DNA of 64,000 nucleotides, taken from assembly GCA_963732765.1 (NCBI GenBank), contig CAVTAS010000008.1, positions 682,001 through 746,000 on the forward strand, read 5' to 3'. The notes under the pieces are model-generated. The model did not search any database. It was not told the DNA's origin and worked only from the letters and a program-made list of their open reading frames with translations. Positions 42,632 through 51,098 of the stretch are shown one piece after another (position 1 is the stretch's first letter; every line of letters starts with the position of its first letter). The translations under genes were made by a program, and so were the position numbers. The DNA is from JANYHF01 sp963732765. GTDB lineage: Bacteria; Pseudomonadota; Alphaproteobacteria; Rhizobiales; Hyphomicrobiaceae.

Positions 42632-43432
42632 ATGGCGGAACTGCAGATCTATATTGGCGTGCTGCTGGCGGGATTGGCGAGCTTTCTCAGCCCTTGCGTG
42701 TTGCCCCTGGTGCCGCCCTATCTCGGCTTTCTCGGCGGTTCGTCGATCGACGCCATGTCGCGCGGCGGTGACGGCTTTGACAGCACGGCGCGGCGGCGGC
42801 TGCTGCTGGCGTCCGGCGCCTTTGTGCTTGGCTTCACCACCGTGTTTGTTGCCCTGGGCGCCAGCGCCTCGCTGCTCGGTCAACTGCTGCTGCAATGGCG
42901 CGGCGTGCTGGGGATTGCCGCCGGCGCGGTGATCGTTCTGTTCGGGCTGCACTTTTTGGGCTGGCTGCGCATCCCGTTGCTCTACCGCGAGGCGCGCTAT
43001 CATAGCCGCACCGAGCCGGCTTCGCTGCTGGGCGCTTATGTCGTGGGACTCGCCTTCGCCTTTGGCTGGACGCCCTGCATCGGACCGATCCTATCGGCCG
43101 TGATAACGGTCGCGGGCAGCACCGCCAGCCTCACCCGCGGCATTGGCCTGCTGTTCACCTACTCGCTCGGTCTTGGAATACCGTTCCTGCTGGCGGCGTT
43201 AGCTATTGGGCCGTTTCTATCCTTCATGCAGCGCTTCAAGCGCCATCTCGGCACCGTCGAGAAAGTCATGGGAGCCGCGCTGGTGCTGACGGGCCTGTTG
43301 ATGCTGACCGGGTCGCTGAACTGGTTCGGGACGTGGCTGCTGGAGACCTATCCGGACATCGCCAAAATCGAAACTTTGATAGTGCCAGAGAGTCTGCGCG
43401 GACAAATACTCCGTCAGGGCCAAGGCGGTTAG
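42632..43432 (+). CDS. ccdA: CcdA-like thiol-disulfide transmembrane protein (cytochrome c biogenesis)
   Basis: This 266-residue protein has about six to seven transmembrane helices and two redox cysteines in the expected places: SFLSPCVLPLVPPYLGFLGG in the first helix and AFGWTPCIGPILSAV in the fourth. This is the DsbD-beta/CcdA fold that carries electrons from cytoplasmic thioredoxin to periplasmic thiols for haem attachment. No ResA or CcmG partner is next to it. The start MAELQIYIGVLLAGLASFLS fits the family. Confidence 0.92.
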   Translation: MAELQIYIGVLLAGLASFLSPCVLPLVPPYLGFLGGSSIDAMSRGGDGFDSTARRRLLLASGAFVLGFTTVFVALGASASLLGQLLLQWRGVLGIAAGAVIVLFGLHFLGWLRIPLLYREARYHSRTEPASLLGAYVVGLAFAFGWTPCIGPILSAVITVAGSTASLTRGIGLLFTYSLGLGIPFLLAALAIGPFLSFMQRFKRHLGTVEKVMGAALVLTGLLMLTGSLNWFGTWLLETYPDIAKIETLIVPESLRGQILRQGQGG

Positions 43433-43604
43433 CTGCCGCGATAAGCGGAAATCCGGGCTTTAGGCGGCGCACTACGGATATACCCGAGGCGTGGCTATTG
43501 CGTTACGCCGTTGAGCGATCCGGACGTCAAGCCGTTGCATCATCAACGACATTAGGCTATCCACTTGAATTATTGATCTGACATCGTTGTCGATCTGATC
43601 AAGA

Positions 43605-43692
43605 CGAGTTTTGGGGGGGACTGTGGGCGCTTACGGCGCCTCGGTCTGGGTGAGAAGGACCGGCCTTGGGGGGGAACCAGGCCGGTCTTTTT
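43605..43692 (+). ncRNA. Candidate small RNA between ccdA and plcP
   Basis: Two consecutive hairpins, GGCGC-TTACG-GCGCC (43626-43640) and the terminator stem at 43658-43687, occur in a gap with no credible gene. Each is associated with a run of seven or so G (TTTTGGGGGGGACTG at about 43610 and CCTTGGGGGGGAACC at about 43664). The compact structure, strong terminator and repeated G-rich motif suggest a small regulatory transcript of 80-90 nt. I cannot assign it to a known family by eye. The remainder of 43433-43845 holds the Pho-box-like sites and no other feature. Confidence 0.4.
43658..43692 (+). terminator. Rho-independent terminator
   Basis: GACCGGCCT (43658-43666) pairs perfectly with AGGCCGGTC (43679-43687) and is followed by TTTTT. 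It is the strongest terminator in this part of the window. Confidence 0.85.
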
Positions 43693-43733
43693 CATTTTCG
43701 TGGCCCGCATCGCGCGCGCCAGTCACACTGGTC

Positions 43734-43798
43734 TGTCACAAATGACACTTAACCCCAAGTTTGACAGTCCCAGCCCTCCTCTGTCATGAAGCTGTTGC
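43734..43798 (+). promoter_or_regulatory. Pho-box-like sites upstream of the plcP/agt pair
   Basis: CTGTCATGAAGCTGTTGC (43781-43798) matches the two 7-base half-sites with 4-base spacing of a PhoB box (CTGTCAT-n4-CTGTCAT), the second half with two mismatches. A TGTCACAAATGACA palindrome (43734-43747) lies just upstream. The location fits phosphate control of the downstream genes. Confidence 0.55.
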
Positions 43799-43845
43799 AG
43801 GGCTCGCCTCTGGTTGAGTGAGGCACCGGATGGGGGAAGGCACTC

Positions 43846-44658
43846 ATGTTGGACAACGACGACGGCGAAACGCGCCGCTTCCGCGCTCTGTTCATTTCAG
43901 ACATTCATCTGGGCACTAAAGCCTGCCAGGCCGAATTGCTGCTCGAGTTCCTGCGCACCCACGATGCCGATGTGATCTATCTGGTCGGCGATATCGTGGA
44001 CTTCTGGCGCATCCGGCGCTCGGCCAACTGGCCGCAATCGCATAACGACGTGCTGCAGAAGCTGCTGCGCAAGGTGCGCAAGGGCTCGCGCATCGTCTAT
44101 CTGCCAGGCAACCACGACGAGGCCATGCGCGATTACGTCGGCGCCAAGTTCGGCGGCATCGAAATCATCGACAGCCTGATCCACACCACTGCCGACGGCA
44201 GGAAAGCGCTGGTCGTCCATGGCGACCAGTTCGACGTGGTGGTGCATTATGCCAAGTGGCTGGCCGTGCTTGGCGACAAAGCCTATACCGCCGCACTTTG
44301 GGCCAACACCCATCTCAATTTCGCTCGCCGCAAGGCCGGCATGAGTTACTGGTCGCTGTCGGCGTTCCTGAAGCACAAGGTCAAGCAGGCCGTGAACTTC
44401 ATCAGCGCCTTTGAGGGAGCGCTGGCCGGCGAGGCCCGCCGCCAGGGCGCCGAAATCGTGATCTGCGGTCACATACATCATGTCGCCATACGTCAGATGG
44501 GCGATGTCTTGTACATCAACACCGGCGATTGGGTGGAGAGCGGAACGGCCATCGGCGAAAACGACGATGGCAGCTTCGAGATCATCAATTGGATGCGCGA
44601 CCACGAGAAGCTGCTGGCGCCCAAGACCAGGCCGGTGGCAGTCGATCTGGCAGCCTGA
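43846..44658 (+). CDS. plcP: Metallophosphoesterase, PlcP-like phospholipase C (LpxH-type fold)
   Basis: This 270-residue calcineurin-like enzyme carries all metal-site motifs: FISDIHLGT (DxH), VGDIVDFWRI (GDxxD), LPGNHDEAM (GNHD/E), VVHGDQFDVVV and CGHIHHV (GHxH). It resembles UDP-2,3-diacylglucosamine pyrophosphatase. However, pairing with a cytosolic glycosyltransferase and a Pho-box-like site matches PlcP of Sinorhizobium and Agrobacterium. PlcP hydrolyses membrane phospholipids to diacylglycerol during phosphate limitation. The start at 43846 has GGGGAAGG upstream. The next gene begins about 150 bases downstream in the same direction. Confidence 0.82.
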   Translation: MLDNDDGETRRFRALFISDIHLGTKACQAELLLEFLRTHDADVIYLVGDIVDFWRIRRSANWPQSHNDVLQKLLRKVRKGSRIVYLPGNHDEAMRDYVGAKFGGIEIIDSLIHTTADGRKALVVHGDQFDVVVHYAKWLAVLGDKAYTAALWANTHLNFARRKAGMSYWSLSAFLKHKVKQAVNFISAFEGALAGEARRQGAEIVICGHIHHVAIRQMGDVLYINTGDWVESGTAIGENDDGSFEIINWMRDHEKLLAPKTRPVAVDLAA

Positions 44659-44805
44659 GCCGACAAACACTTGACGGGACATAAGTTTCTGGCGAATCCT
44701 GCTGGCTCGTTCCTGGCCTGCATTTGGTCTTAGCAGAACGTTGGTTGGCGCTCTATGCTTTGGAGCGACGCAATCTCAGTCGCCGTGATCGGTTTGGGAC
44801 TTCCC

Positions 44806-45873
44806 ATGAACGAGCTGCGCGTCCTCATTGCGACCGATGCTTGGCGTCCGCAAATCAACGGCGTGGTGCGCACCTATGAGCGCTTGTCGGAAGAGACGGC
44901 CCGGTTCGGGGCGCAGATGTCGTTCCTGACGCCGTCGCCCTTCACGACCTTGCCGCTGCCCAGCTACCCCGAAATCCGCCTCGCCGTGCTCACCGAGGGC
45001 AGCGTCGACGAGTATTGGCGCCGCACCCGGCCCGACTTCGTCCATATCGCGACCGAGGGACCGATCGGCCTGCAAACGCGCGCCTGGTGCATGCGTCACG
45101 GCCATCCCTTTACCACCAGCTATCACACGCGCTTTCCCGACTACCTCTCGGCCCGCCTGCCGGTGCCGCAGTCCTGGGGCTATGCGCTGCAACGCTGGTT
45201 CCACAATTCCGGCGTGGGCACCATGGTGGCGACCCCATCGATGGCAGCATCGTTGAAGGAGAAGGGCTTTCGGCGTCTGCTGCCCTGGACCCGCGGCGTC
45301 GACACCAACCTGTTCCGTCCCGCCGCCGCGCGCGCACCAGATGCCGAGCGGCCGGTGTTTCTGTATGTCGGCCGGGTGGCGGTGGAAAAGGGCATCGAGA
45401 CCTTTCTCGATCTGGATCTGCCTGGCTCCAAGGTGGTGGTCGGCGATGGCCCGCTGCTGGAGCAGCTGAAGCGCAGCTATCCCAAGGTCCGTTTTACGGG
45501 CCCCAAGTTCGACCTCGACCTTGCGGCCGAGTATGCCGCCGCCGACGCCTTCGTGTTCCCCAGCCGCACCGATACGTTCGGCATCGTGCTGCTGGAAGCC
45601 ATGGCGTCGGGGCTGCCAGTGGCGGCCTTCCCGGTCACCGGCCCCATCGACGTGGTGCGCAACGGTGAGTCCGGCGTGCTCGGCGAAGACTTGCGCGCGG
45701 CCGCCCTGGCAGCGCTCAATCTCGACCGCGCGGTGGTGCGCCAGCACGCCATGAGCTTCAGCTGGACCAACTGCGCACGCATGTTCATCGACAACATTCT
45801 GGCCGCCAACCACGACGCTGGCCACGCGCCGGTGCGGCGCAGGCTGTTCTCTGGCCAGGCGGTTCGGGTTTAG
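44806..45873 (+). CDS. agt: Glycosyltransferase family 4, Agt-like (glycolipid synthesis)
   Basis: This 355-residue GT-B enzyme begins MNELRVLIATDAWRPQINGV, the hallmark of the MgtA/SqdX-like branch that glycosylates diacylglycerol. FTTSYHTRFPDYLSARLP is in the acceptor domain, RGVDTNLFRP and YVGRVAVEKGIETFL in the linker, and FPSRTDTFGIVLLEAMASG is the donor-site E-x7-E motif. In Agrobacterium the plcP-linked Agt makes glucosyl- and glucuronosyl-diacylglycerol from PlcP-released diacylglycerol. Head-to-tail order with plcP supports the same role here. A 17-codon upstream extension is rejected in favour of the family start. Confidence 0.85.
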   Translation: MNELRVLIATDAWRPQINGVVRTYERLSEETARFGAQMSFLTPSPFTTLPLPSYPEIRLAVLTEGSVDEYWRRTRPDFVHIATEGPIGLQTRAWCMRHGHPFTTSYHTRFPDYLSARLPVPQSWGYALQRWFHNSGVGTMVATPSMAASLKEKGFRRLLPWTRGVDTNLFRPAAARAPDAERPVFLYVGRVAVEKGIETFLDLDLPGSKVVVGDGPLLEQLKRSYPKVRFTGPKFDLDLAAEYAAADAFVFPSRTDTFGIVLLEAMASGLPVAAFPVTGPIDVVRNGESGVLGEDLRAAALAALNLDRAVVRQHAMSFSWTNCARMFIDNILAANHDAGHAPVRRRLFSGQAVRV

Positions 45874-45880
45874 CGCGGTT

Positions 45881-46099
45881 CTCTCCTCTCCCCTCAGCGC
45901 CTCTTCGCGCTGAGGGGAGAGGAGACCGCGTCTCGCGGAGCGTTTCAGCGCAAGAGCCACGCGGTCGGTGAGGGGCAGCAGCTGGCTCAGTCACTGTTGA
46001 GGCCTGTACGGAGCAAGCGGCTGCCCCTCACCTGTGGCTATTTCCTTCGCGCCAACGCGCTCAGGGCGACATCCTCTCCTCCAAAGTTGGGGGAGAGGA
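45881..46099. repeat. Long intergenic repeat (CTCTCCCCC family), copy 4
   Basis: About 220 bases bounded by a CTCTCCCCTCAGCGCCTCTT hairpin and a TCCTCCAAAGTTGGGGGAGA hairpin. The internal block GAGACCGCGTCTCGCGGAGC is as in copies 1 and 5. It lies between convergent agt and the hydroxyacid dehydrogenase. Confidence 0.85.
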
Positions 46100-46106
46100 A
46101 AAAAAA

Positions 46107-47049
46107 TCAGTACCCCGCCTTCCGGTCCACCACGTTTTCCATCGCCTGCCCGGCCTCGTGCCGCGCCAGCTGACCCAGCACGTATTCGGTCATGGCCTCG
46201 GGATCGCTATCGGCCGCGACATGGGGCGTGATCGTCACTTTCGGATGCCGCCATAGCGGGCTGGCAGTTGGCAGCGGCTCAGTCTGGAATACGTCCAGGC
46301 TGGCGCCGATCAGCGTGCCATCATCAAGCGCACGCAGAATATCCGTCTCCACCTGTTCGCCGCCGCGGCCGCCGTTGATCAGCACCGGGCCGCCCATGGG
46401 GCCGGTGCGTTTCAGGCGCTGGAACAAGCCGTAATTCAGGATACCCGTGGTCTCGGGGGTCAGCGGCAACAGGCACACCAGAAGATCGGTCGCGCCGAGA
46501 AACTCCGTTAGCCCCGCTTCGCCGTGATGGACCGGAAACCCCAGGCCGGTCTTGGCGTGCCGCGACCATCCCACCACGTTGAACCCCAGCGCCATCAGCA
46601 CCTTCGCCGCGCTTTGGCCGAGTACGCCGGCGCCCATCAGGCCGACAGTCGCCGCGCTGGCGGCCTTCTGCGGCAGGTCGCGCCAGCGTTTCTCTCGCTG
46701 CTGTGCCTGATAGGCCGGCATCTGACGGAAGTGGTAGAGCGTCTGCAGCACCACCCATTCGACCATCCGGCCAACGATATTCGGGTCGACTGAGCGCAGG
46801 ATCGGAATGTGCGCCGGCACGGTCGGATCGGCCAGGATAGCGTCGACGCCAGCGCCGAGATTGACGATCACTTCGAGGCTTGGGCAGCTGCCCAAGCAGA
46901 CCAGCGGGCGGTTTCCACACGAGGGCATACCGGACCTCGGAAAACTGGCTCGTATCGGCCGCCGTCACGACGCGGCGCCCGGGGGCCTGTTGCTTCAGGG
47001 CCGCCAGCCATGGCGTATTGTCAGGCGTCGAATGCAGCAGGATCGTCAT
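46107..47049 (-). CDS. ghrA: 2-hydroxyacid dehydrogenase, glyoxylate/hydroxypyruvate reductase A-like, frameshifted
   Basis: The protein begins MTILLHSTPDNTPWLAALKQ and reads to LLGQLPK, then changes frame near 46880 and continues SLEVIVNLGAGVDAILAD. The NAD(P) site is VGLMGAGVLGQSAAKVL, the catalytic Arg is in INGGRGGEQVETD and the His is in VTITPHVAADSDPEAMTEYV. One extra A in CTGCCCAAGCCTC explains the break; removal gives 313 residues, the GhrA length. The enzyme reduces glyoxylate or hydroxypyruvate. Its start overlaps the yejF stop by 4 bases, so it is the last gene of the peptide-transporter operon. Confidence 0.85.
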
Positions 47050-48683
47050 TGCGCTACTACGCCCTCGGGAGCGATTTCCAGATTGAACGCGGCCGCCAGC
47101 AGCGCCTTGGTGTAGCCTTGCTGCGGGGCGCTGAAAATCTGCTCCGTTGGCCCCTCTTCAACCACCTTGCCGTTGCGCATCACGATCACATAGCTCGACA
47201 GCGCACGTACCACGCGCAGGTCATGGCTGATAAAGAGATAGGAGAGCGAACGCTTCTTCTGCAGGTCGCGCAGCAGATCCACGATCTGCGCCTGCACGGA
47301 CATATCGAGTGCGCTGGTCGGCTCGTCCAGCATCACGAACTTCGGCTCCAGCACCATGGCCCGCGCGATGGCGATGCGCTGGCGCTGGCCTCCGGAAAAC
47401 TCGTGCGGGTAGCGGTCCTGCATGGCGGCATCAAGCCCCACGTCAGTCAGCGCCGTGCCGACGCGAGCGCGCCGCTGGTCGTAGTCGAGGTCCGGATTGA
47501 GGACCTGCAAGCCTTCCTCGATGATCTGGCCGACCGTCAGGCGCGGCGAGAGCGAGCCGTAGGGGTCTTGGAACACCACCTGCATTTGCTTGCGCAGGGG
47601 CCGCATCTCCTGCGATTTCAGCCCGTCGATGCGATTGCCGAGATAGGCGATGGGGCCCTCGCTGGACAACAGCCGCAAGATGGCGAGGCCGAGCGTGGTT
47701 TTGCCCGAGCCGCTTTCGCCCACCACTCCCACGGTCTGGCCTTCGCGCAGTTTCAGGCTGAGGCCGTCGACCGCGCGCACGTAATCAACGGTGCGGCGCA
47801 GGAAGCCGGCCTTGATCGGGAAGTGAACCTTCAAATTGTCCGTCTGCACCACAATGGGCGCGCTGTCGTCGACCTTGGGCGGTTCGCCCTTGGGCTCGGC
47901 TTCCAGCAGATGGCGCGTATACGGATGCTGCGGATGGTCGAACACCTGGTCGACCGGGCCATTCTCGACCACCTCGCCCTTCTGCATGACATAGACGCGG
48001 TCCGACATCTTGCGCACGATGCCGAGGTCATGGGTGATCAGCAGCATGGCCATGCCCATCTCACGCTGCAGATCTTTCAGCAGCGCCAGGATCTGCGCCT
48101 GGATGGTGACGTCGAGCGCGGTGGTGGGTTCATCGGCAATCAGCAGGTCCGGTTCGTTGGCCAGCGCCATGGCGATCATGATGCGCTGGCGCTGTCCGCC
48201 TGAGAGCTGGTGCGGATAGGCGTCCATGCGTTTTTCCGGATCGCGGATGCCGACGCGCGCCATCAGGTCCAGCGTCTTGGCGCGGGCGTCGGCGGCCGAG
48301 AGTTTGCGGTGCACGCGGAGAATTTCGCCGACCTGCCGCGCGACCGTGTGCAGCGGGTTCAGCGAGTTCATCGGCTCTTGCGGGATGAGCGCGATCTGGT
48401 CGCCGCGCACCTCGCGCATGCGCGGTTCATCGAACCCGAGCAGGTTCTGGCCGTTGAAGAAAATTTCGCCGGACGGGTGTGAGGCCGAAGGCGTCAGCAG
48501 CTTCAGGATCGAGAGCGCGGAGACCGACTTGCCGGACCCGGACTCGCCCACCAGAGCGACGGTTTCGCCCTTGCCGATGTGGAACGAGACGTTGCGCACC
48601 GCATGGACGCTATCGTCCCCTTGCGCGAAGTCGACCGAGAGATTGCGAACGTCGAGCAGCGTGGCGGCTTGGGGTGTGGGCAT
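47046..48683 (-). CDS. yejF: Peptide/microcin C ABC transporter ATP-binding protein YejF-like (two ABC domains)
   Basis: This 545-residue fused ATPase has a first domain with Walker A GESGSGKSVSALSILKLL (about residue 45), LSGGQRQRIMIAMAL and LITHDLGIV. The second has GESGSGKTTLGLAIL (about 335), FSGGQRQRIAIARAM and FISHDLRVV. Each ends in the oligopeptide-transporter C-terminal extension (HPYTRHLLEAEPKG and QQGYTKALLAAAF). A double-domain ATPase of this length is characteristic of YejF. It energises YejB/YejE, whose genes lie upstream in the operon. The ATG at 48683 is preferred over an extension into the gap. Confidence 0.92.
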   Translation of the reverse strand: MPTPQAATLLDVRNLSVDFAQGDDSVHAVRNVSFHIGKGETVALVGESGSGKSVSALSILKLLTPSASHPSGEIFFNGQNLLGFDEPRMREVRGDQIALIPQEPMNSLNPLHTVARQVGEILRVHRKLSAADARAKTLDLMARVGIRDPEKRMDAYPHQLSGGQRQRIMIAMALANEPDLLIADEPTTALDVTIQAQILALLKDLQREMGMAMLLITHDLGIVRKMSDRVYVMQKGEVVENGPVDQVFDHPQHPYTRHLLEAEPKGEPPKVDDSAPIVVQTDNLKVHFPIKAGFLRRTVDYVRAVDGLSLKLREGQTVGVVGESGSGKTTLGLAILRLLSSEGPIAYLGNRIDGLKSQEMRPLRKQMQVVFQDPYGSLSPRLTVGQIIEEGLQVLNPDLDYDQRRARVGTALTDVGLDAAMQDRYPHEFSGGQRQRIAIARAMVLEPKFVMLDEPTSALDMSVQAQIVDLLRDLQKKRSLSYLFISHDLRVVRALSSYVIVMRNGKVVEEGPTEQIFSAPQQGYTKALLAAAFNLEIAPEGVVAQ

Positions 48684-48732
48684 GAATCGGTTCCGGTGGC
48701 GGGGACGAAGCCCCTTCAAGCACCGGAATAGG

Positions 48733-49659
48733 TCAATTCAGCGCCGCCTTCAATTCACCAAGCTGTGGCAGGATCGAGAGTTTCACCGGCAGCTGCGCCA
48801 CCATGTGGTCGGCCACGCTCTGACGATACCAGATGTCGGCTGATGGGCGCACGGCATTGGTGCGGCGCTGCACCAGGAAGGTCGCCTCGTGGCCGGTGGC
48901 GCGGATGGTCGCCAGCACCTCTGGCGTCGCGTCATGCTGGCTGCCGTAGGGCACCGTGAAGGCGCGCACTTTGGTGCCCGTCATCTCCTCCAGCAGGCGC
49001 TTGCCATCGGCGATCTCGGCGTAGGCCGCATCGGGCTTCAACGCGCGCAGGTGGCTGTGCGACAGCGTGTGATTGCCAAGGGCCAAACCATGCTGCTTGA
49101 CCAGCGCGTTCAGTTGCTCGGGCTTCAGGAACAGATCCATATGGTCGACCAGATCGGCCTCGCGCACACCGAGCAAACGCATCAGCTTAGCCTTCATGAT
49201 CTCGCGGTCGTCGACGTCCATCTTGGGCAGCAGTTCGCGCACGATGCGGCGGATGGTGCATGTCCAGGGATCGGTGAGGCCGGCGGCGATGCCCAGTCCG
49301 GTGGCGCCCAGTTCCGCCATGGCGAAACTCAACACATTGTCGATGGGTGCAAAGCCGCCCGCGATCACCCGCGGGTTGGTGGTGAAGAGCGCCGGCACCT
49401 TGTGCTCGGCCAATAGCGGCGCGGCGACATCCAGCACCGAGCGGTAGCAATCGTCGATGGTCAGCAGCAAGGGATTGGCGGGGAGAGCGCCGCCCAGCAG
49501 CTGATCGAGCGAGATCGGCGTGTAGTGGCGCTTGAAGTACGCAAGGTGCGCCGCGAACGCTTCCGGGCTGGTCGAAACGCCTAGGCTGCGCGTGAACAGC
49601 GAGGGCGTGGTCTCAAAGTGGTGATACGAGACGCAGGTGACGACGGAGGGCGTCAACAT
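48733..49659 (-). CDS. Polysaccharide deacetylase family protein
   Basis: This 308-residue NodB-fold (carbohydrate esterase 4) protein shows CVSYHHFETTPS at its start, LLTIDDCYRSVLDVAAPLLA (the TFDD metal motif in variant form) and LGNHTLSHSHLRALKPD, in which the two histidines complete the metal site. FTVPYGSQHDATP is a later motif. No signal peptide is seen, so it is probably cytosolic or acts on a cytosolic lipid- or nucleotide-linked substrate. It sits with a CelD/BcsL-type acetyltransferase inside the yej operon, 15 bases downstream of it. Substrate unknown. Confidence 0.85.
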   Translation of the reverse strand: MLTPSVVTCVSYHHFETTPSLFTRSLGVSTSPEAFAAHLAYFKRHYTPISLDQLLGGALPANPLLLTIDDCYRSVLDVAAPLLAEHKVPALFTTNPRVIAGGFAPIDNVLSFAMAELGATGLGIAAGLTDPWTCTIRRIVRELLPKMDVDDREIMKAKLMRLLGVREADLVDHMDLFLKPEQLNALVKQHGLALGNHTLSHSHLRALKPDAAYAEIADGKRLLEEMTGTKVRAFTVPYGSQHDATPEVLATIRATGHEATFLVQRRTNAVRPSADIWYRQSVADHMVAQLPVKLSILPQLGELKAALN

Positions 49660-49674
49660 GGAAGTCGGTGTCCT

Positions 49675-50757
49675 TTACGCAGCACGGAACGCGAGATGCC
49701 AGTCCAGCCGGCGCAAGGCGCGACCGGGCAGGGGGGAGAGATTTTCGGGCAGTGTCTTGGTCAACTGCGCCAGCGCCTGACCGGCTGCCGCAGCGGTCGC
49801 GCCAAGGCCTGAGCGTGCGAACGCCACGCCGTCGGTGACGGGAAAGCTCACGTCGGCAAATTCCAGTTTGTAGCGGTAGTCGCCCGCGCCCAGGTGCAAC
49901 GCCACGACGCCCTCGCCGGCCGCGCATTCGGCCATGTTGCGCAGGAGAATGTTGCCCGGCGAGAGTTCAGCGAAGGCCGGATCGTAGCCGGGGAACCAGT
50001 AATGCAGCACGTCGCGGGTGCGCAGGCCGAAATGGGCCGCCACCAGTTTATCGCCGAAGTAGAGCGAGGACAGCTGGCCGCGCAGTTCGGGATCGCGCGA
50101 GGTATGCAGACGATCGGTCAGCTCGCGCACCCAGGCGAAGTCGAACAGCATAGGTTGTTGCGTCGCTGCGAACTGCGCGCGCTTCCAGGCCAGTAGCGTT
50201 TCCAGCGTCTCGTCCGAGCGGTCGTCAAAGACGTGCCTGAGGTCGCCGTGCTCCTTGCGGGCCTTGTCGCTGCGGGTGCGGATGGCGCGGAAGGCGGATT
50301 TGGCGAACGGCTGGCGGCGCTCTTCGTAGTCGGCATAGCCGCCGGCAAGGTTCATGACGTGGAAGGCGTGGGGTGAGCCAAAGCGCGCGCCGAGCGCGGC
50401 GGCACCCTGGGGAGCGTGGCGCAGCGCCATCATGCCGACCCCGGCCGCAGCGAGCAGATCGGCCGCTTGAAAGGTACAGCCCGCCGGAGCGATCAGACCA
50501 TGGATGTCGTTGAGCGGCCCGCCGATCGGACCGAAGAGCCCGGGCGCACGGCGCTGCATCGGCAGCAGGGCGACGGTTTTGGCTCCATCCTCGACCACCA
50601 GCAACCGCGCCGTGCGCGTGACGCTGGCGACCGCCTCGAAGAACTCGGGCGCAAAATAGGGGCTGGCCAGCACCGGGTTGCCCGCCCGCAGCGCATTCCA
50701 CGCGGCCCGCAAAGACGGGTCGAGATGGGCGGCATCGGTGACGTGGCAGCGCAGCAT
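49675..50757 (-). CDS. GNAT-fold acyltransferase of the CelD/BcsL (FemAB-like) family
   Basis: This 360-residue protein has the N-terminal segment NPVLASPYFAPEFFEAVASV. The C-terminal GNAT half runs KRAQFAATQQP, SLYFGDKLVAAHFGLRTRDV, then LSPGNILLRNMAECAAGEGV and LGAGDYRYKLEFAD, the family signature. Such proteins are annotated as acetyltransferases for exopolysaccharide or cellulose biosynthesis, but few have been characterised. It lies between yejE (upstream, across a long repeat) and the polysaccharide deacetylase (downstream). A cell-envelope sugar or peptide acylation role is inferred. I use the ATG at 50757, three codons inside an earlier possible start. Confidence 0.82.
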   Translation of the reverse strand: MLRCHVTDAAHLDPSLRAAWNALRAGNPVLASPYFAPEFFEAVASVTRTARLLVVEDGAKTVALLPMQRRAPGLFGPIGGPLNDIHGLIAPAGCTFQAADLLAAAGVGMMALRHAPQGAAALGARFGSPHAFHVMNLAGGYADYEERRQPFAKSAFRAIRTRSDKARKEHGDLRHVFDDRSDETLETLLAWKRAQFAATQQPMLFDFAWVRELTDRLHTSRDPELRGQLSSLYFGDKLVAAHFGLRTRDVLHYWFPGYDPAFAELSPGNILLRNMAECAAGEGVVALHLGAGDYRYKLEFADVSFPVTDGVAFARSGLGATAAAAGQALAQLTKTLPENLSPLPGRALRRLDWHLAFRAA

Positions 50758-50877
50758 GAAGACCACTCGCAGAGCATATCGAGGGCCAGTATGCGACCGC
50801 GATGGTCAACGCCGCGTTCACGGCGACGACGGAAGATGTTGAATTTGCATGAAGATGCGTGCGGCAGTGGGGCGGAC

Positions 50878-51092
50878 TCTCCTCTCCCCCAACGCTTTTT
50901 CGCGTTGGGGGAGAGGAGACCGCGTCTCGCAGCGCGTTTCAGCGCAAGAGCCACGCGGCCGGTGAGGGGCAGGTGCTTGCTCGGACGCCGGAGCCACGGG
51001 CACGGAGCAAGCGGCTGCCCCTCACCTGTCGCCGGTTCCTCGCCTTCGGCTCGGGCGACATCCTCTCCCCCGCGAAGAGGCGGGGGAGAGGA
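50878..51092. repeat. Long intergenic repeat (CTCTCCCCC family), copy 5
   Basis: About 215 bases between yejE and the acetyltransferase gene. Ends are CTCTCCCCCAACGCTTTTTC and CTCTCCCCCGCGAAGAGGCG hairpins; inner arms are GAGGGGCAGGTGCTTGCTCG and GGAGCAAGCGGCTGCCCCTC. Closest to copy 1 by eye. Confidence 0.88.
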
Positions 51093-51098
51093 AAGTCA

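Noticed and set aside
43846..44658. Assignment as the lipid A enzyme LpxH
   Set aside because: The fold is shared, but coupling to an Agt-like glycosyltransferase and a Pho-box-like site favours PlcP. Kept as an alternative only.
46809..48203. A 464-codon plus-strand frame opposite yejF
   Set aside because: Shadow of the YejF-like ATPase; its composition is dominated by Arg, His and Gln as expected for an antisense frame.
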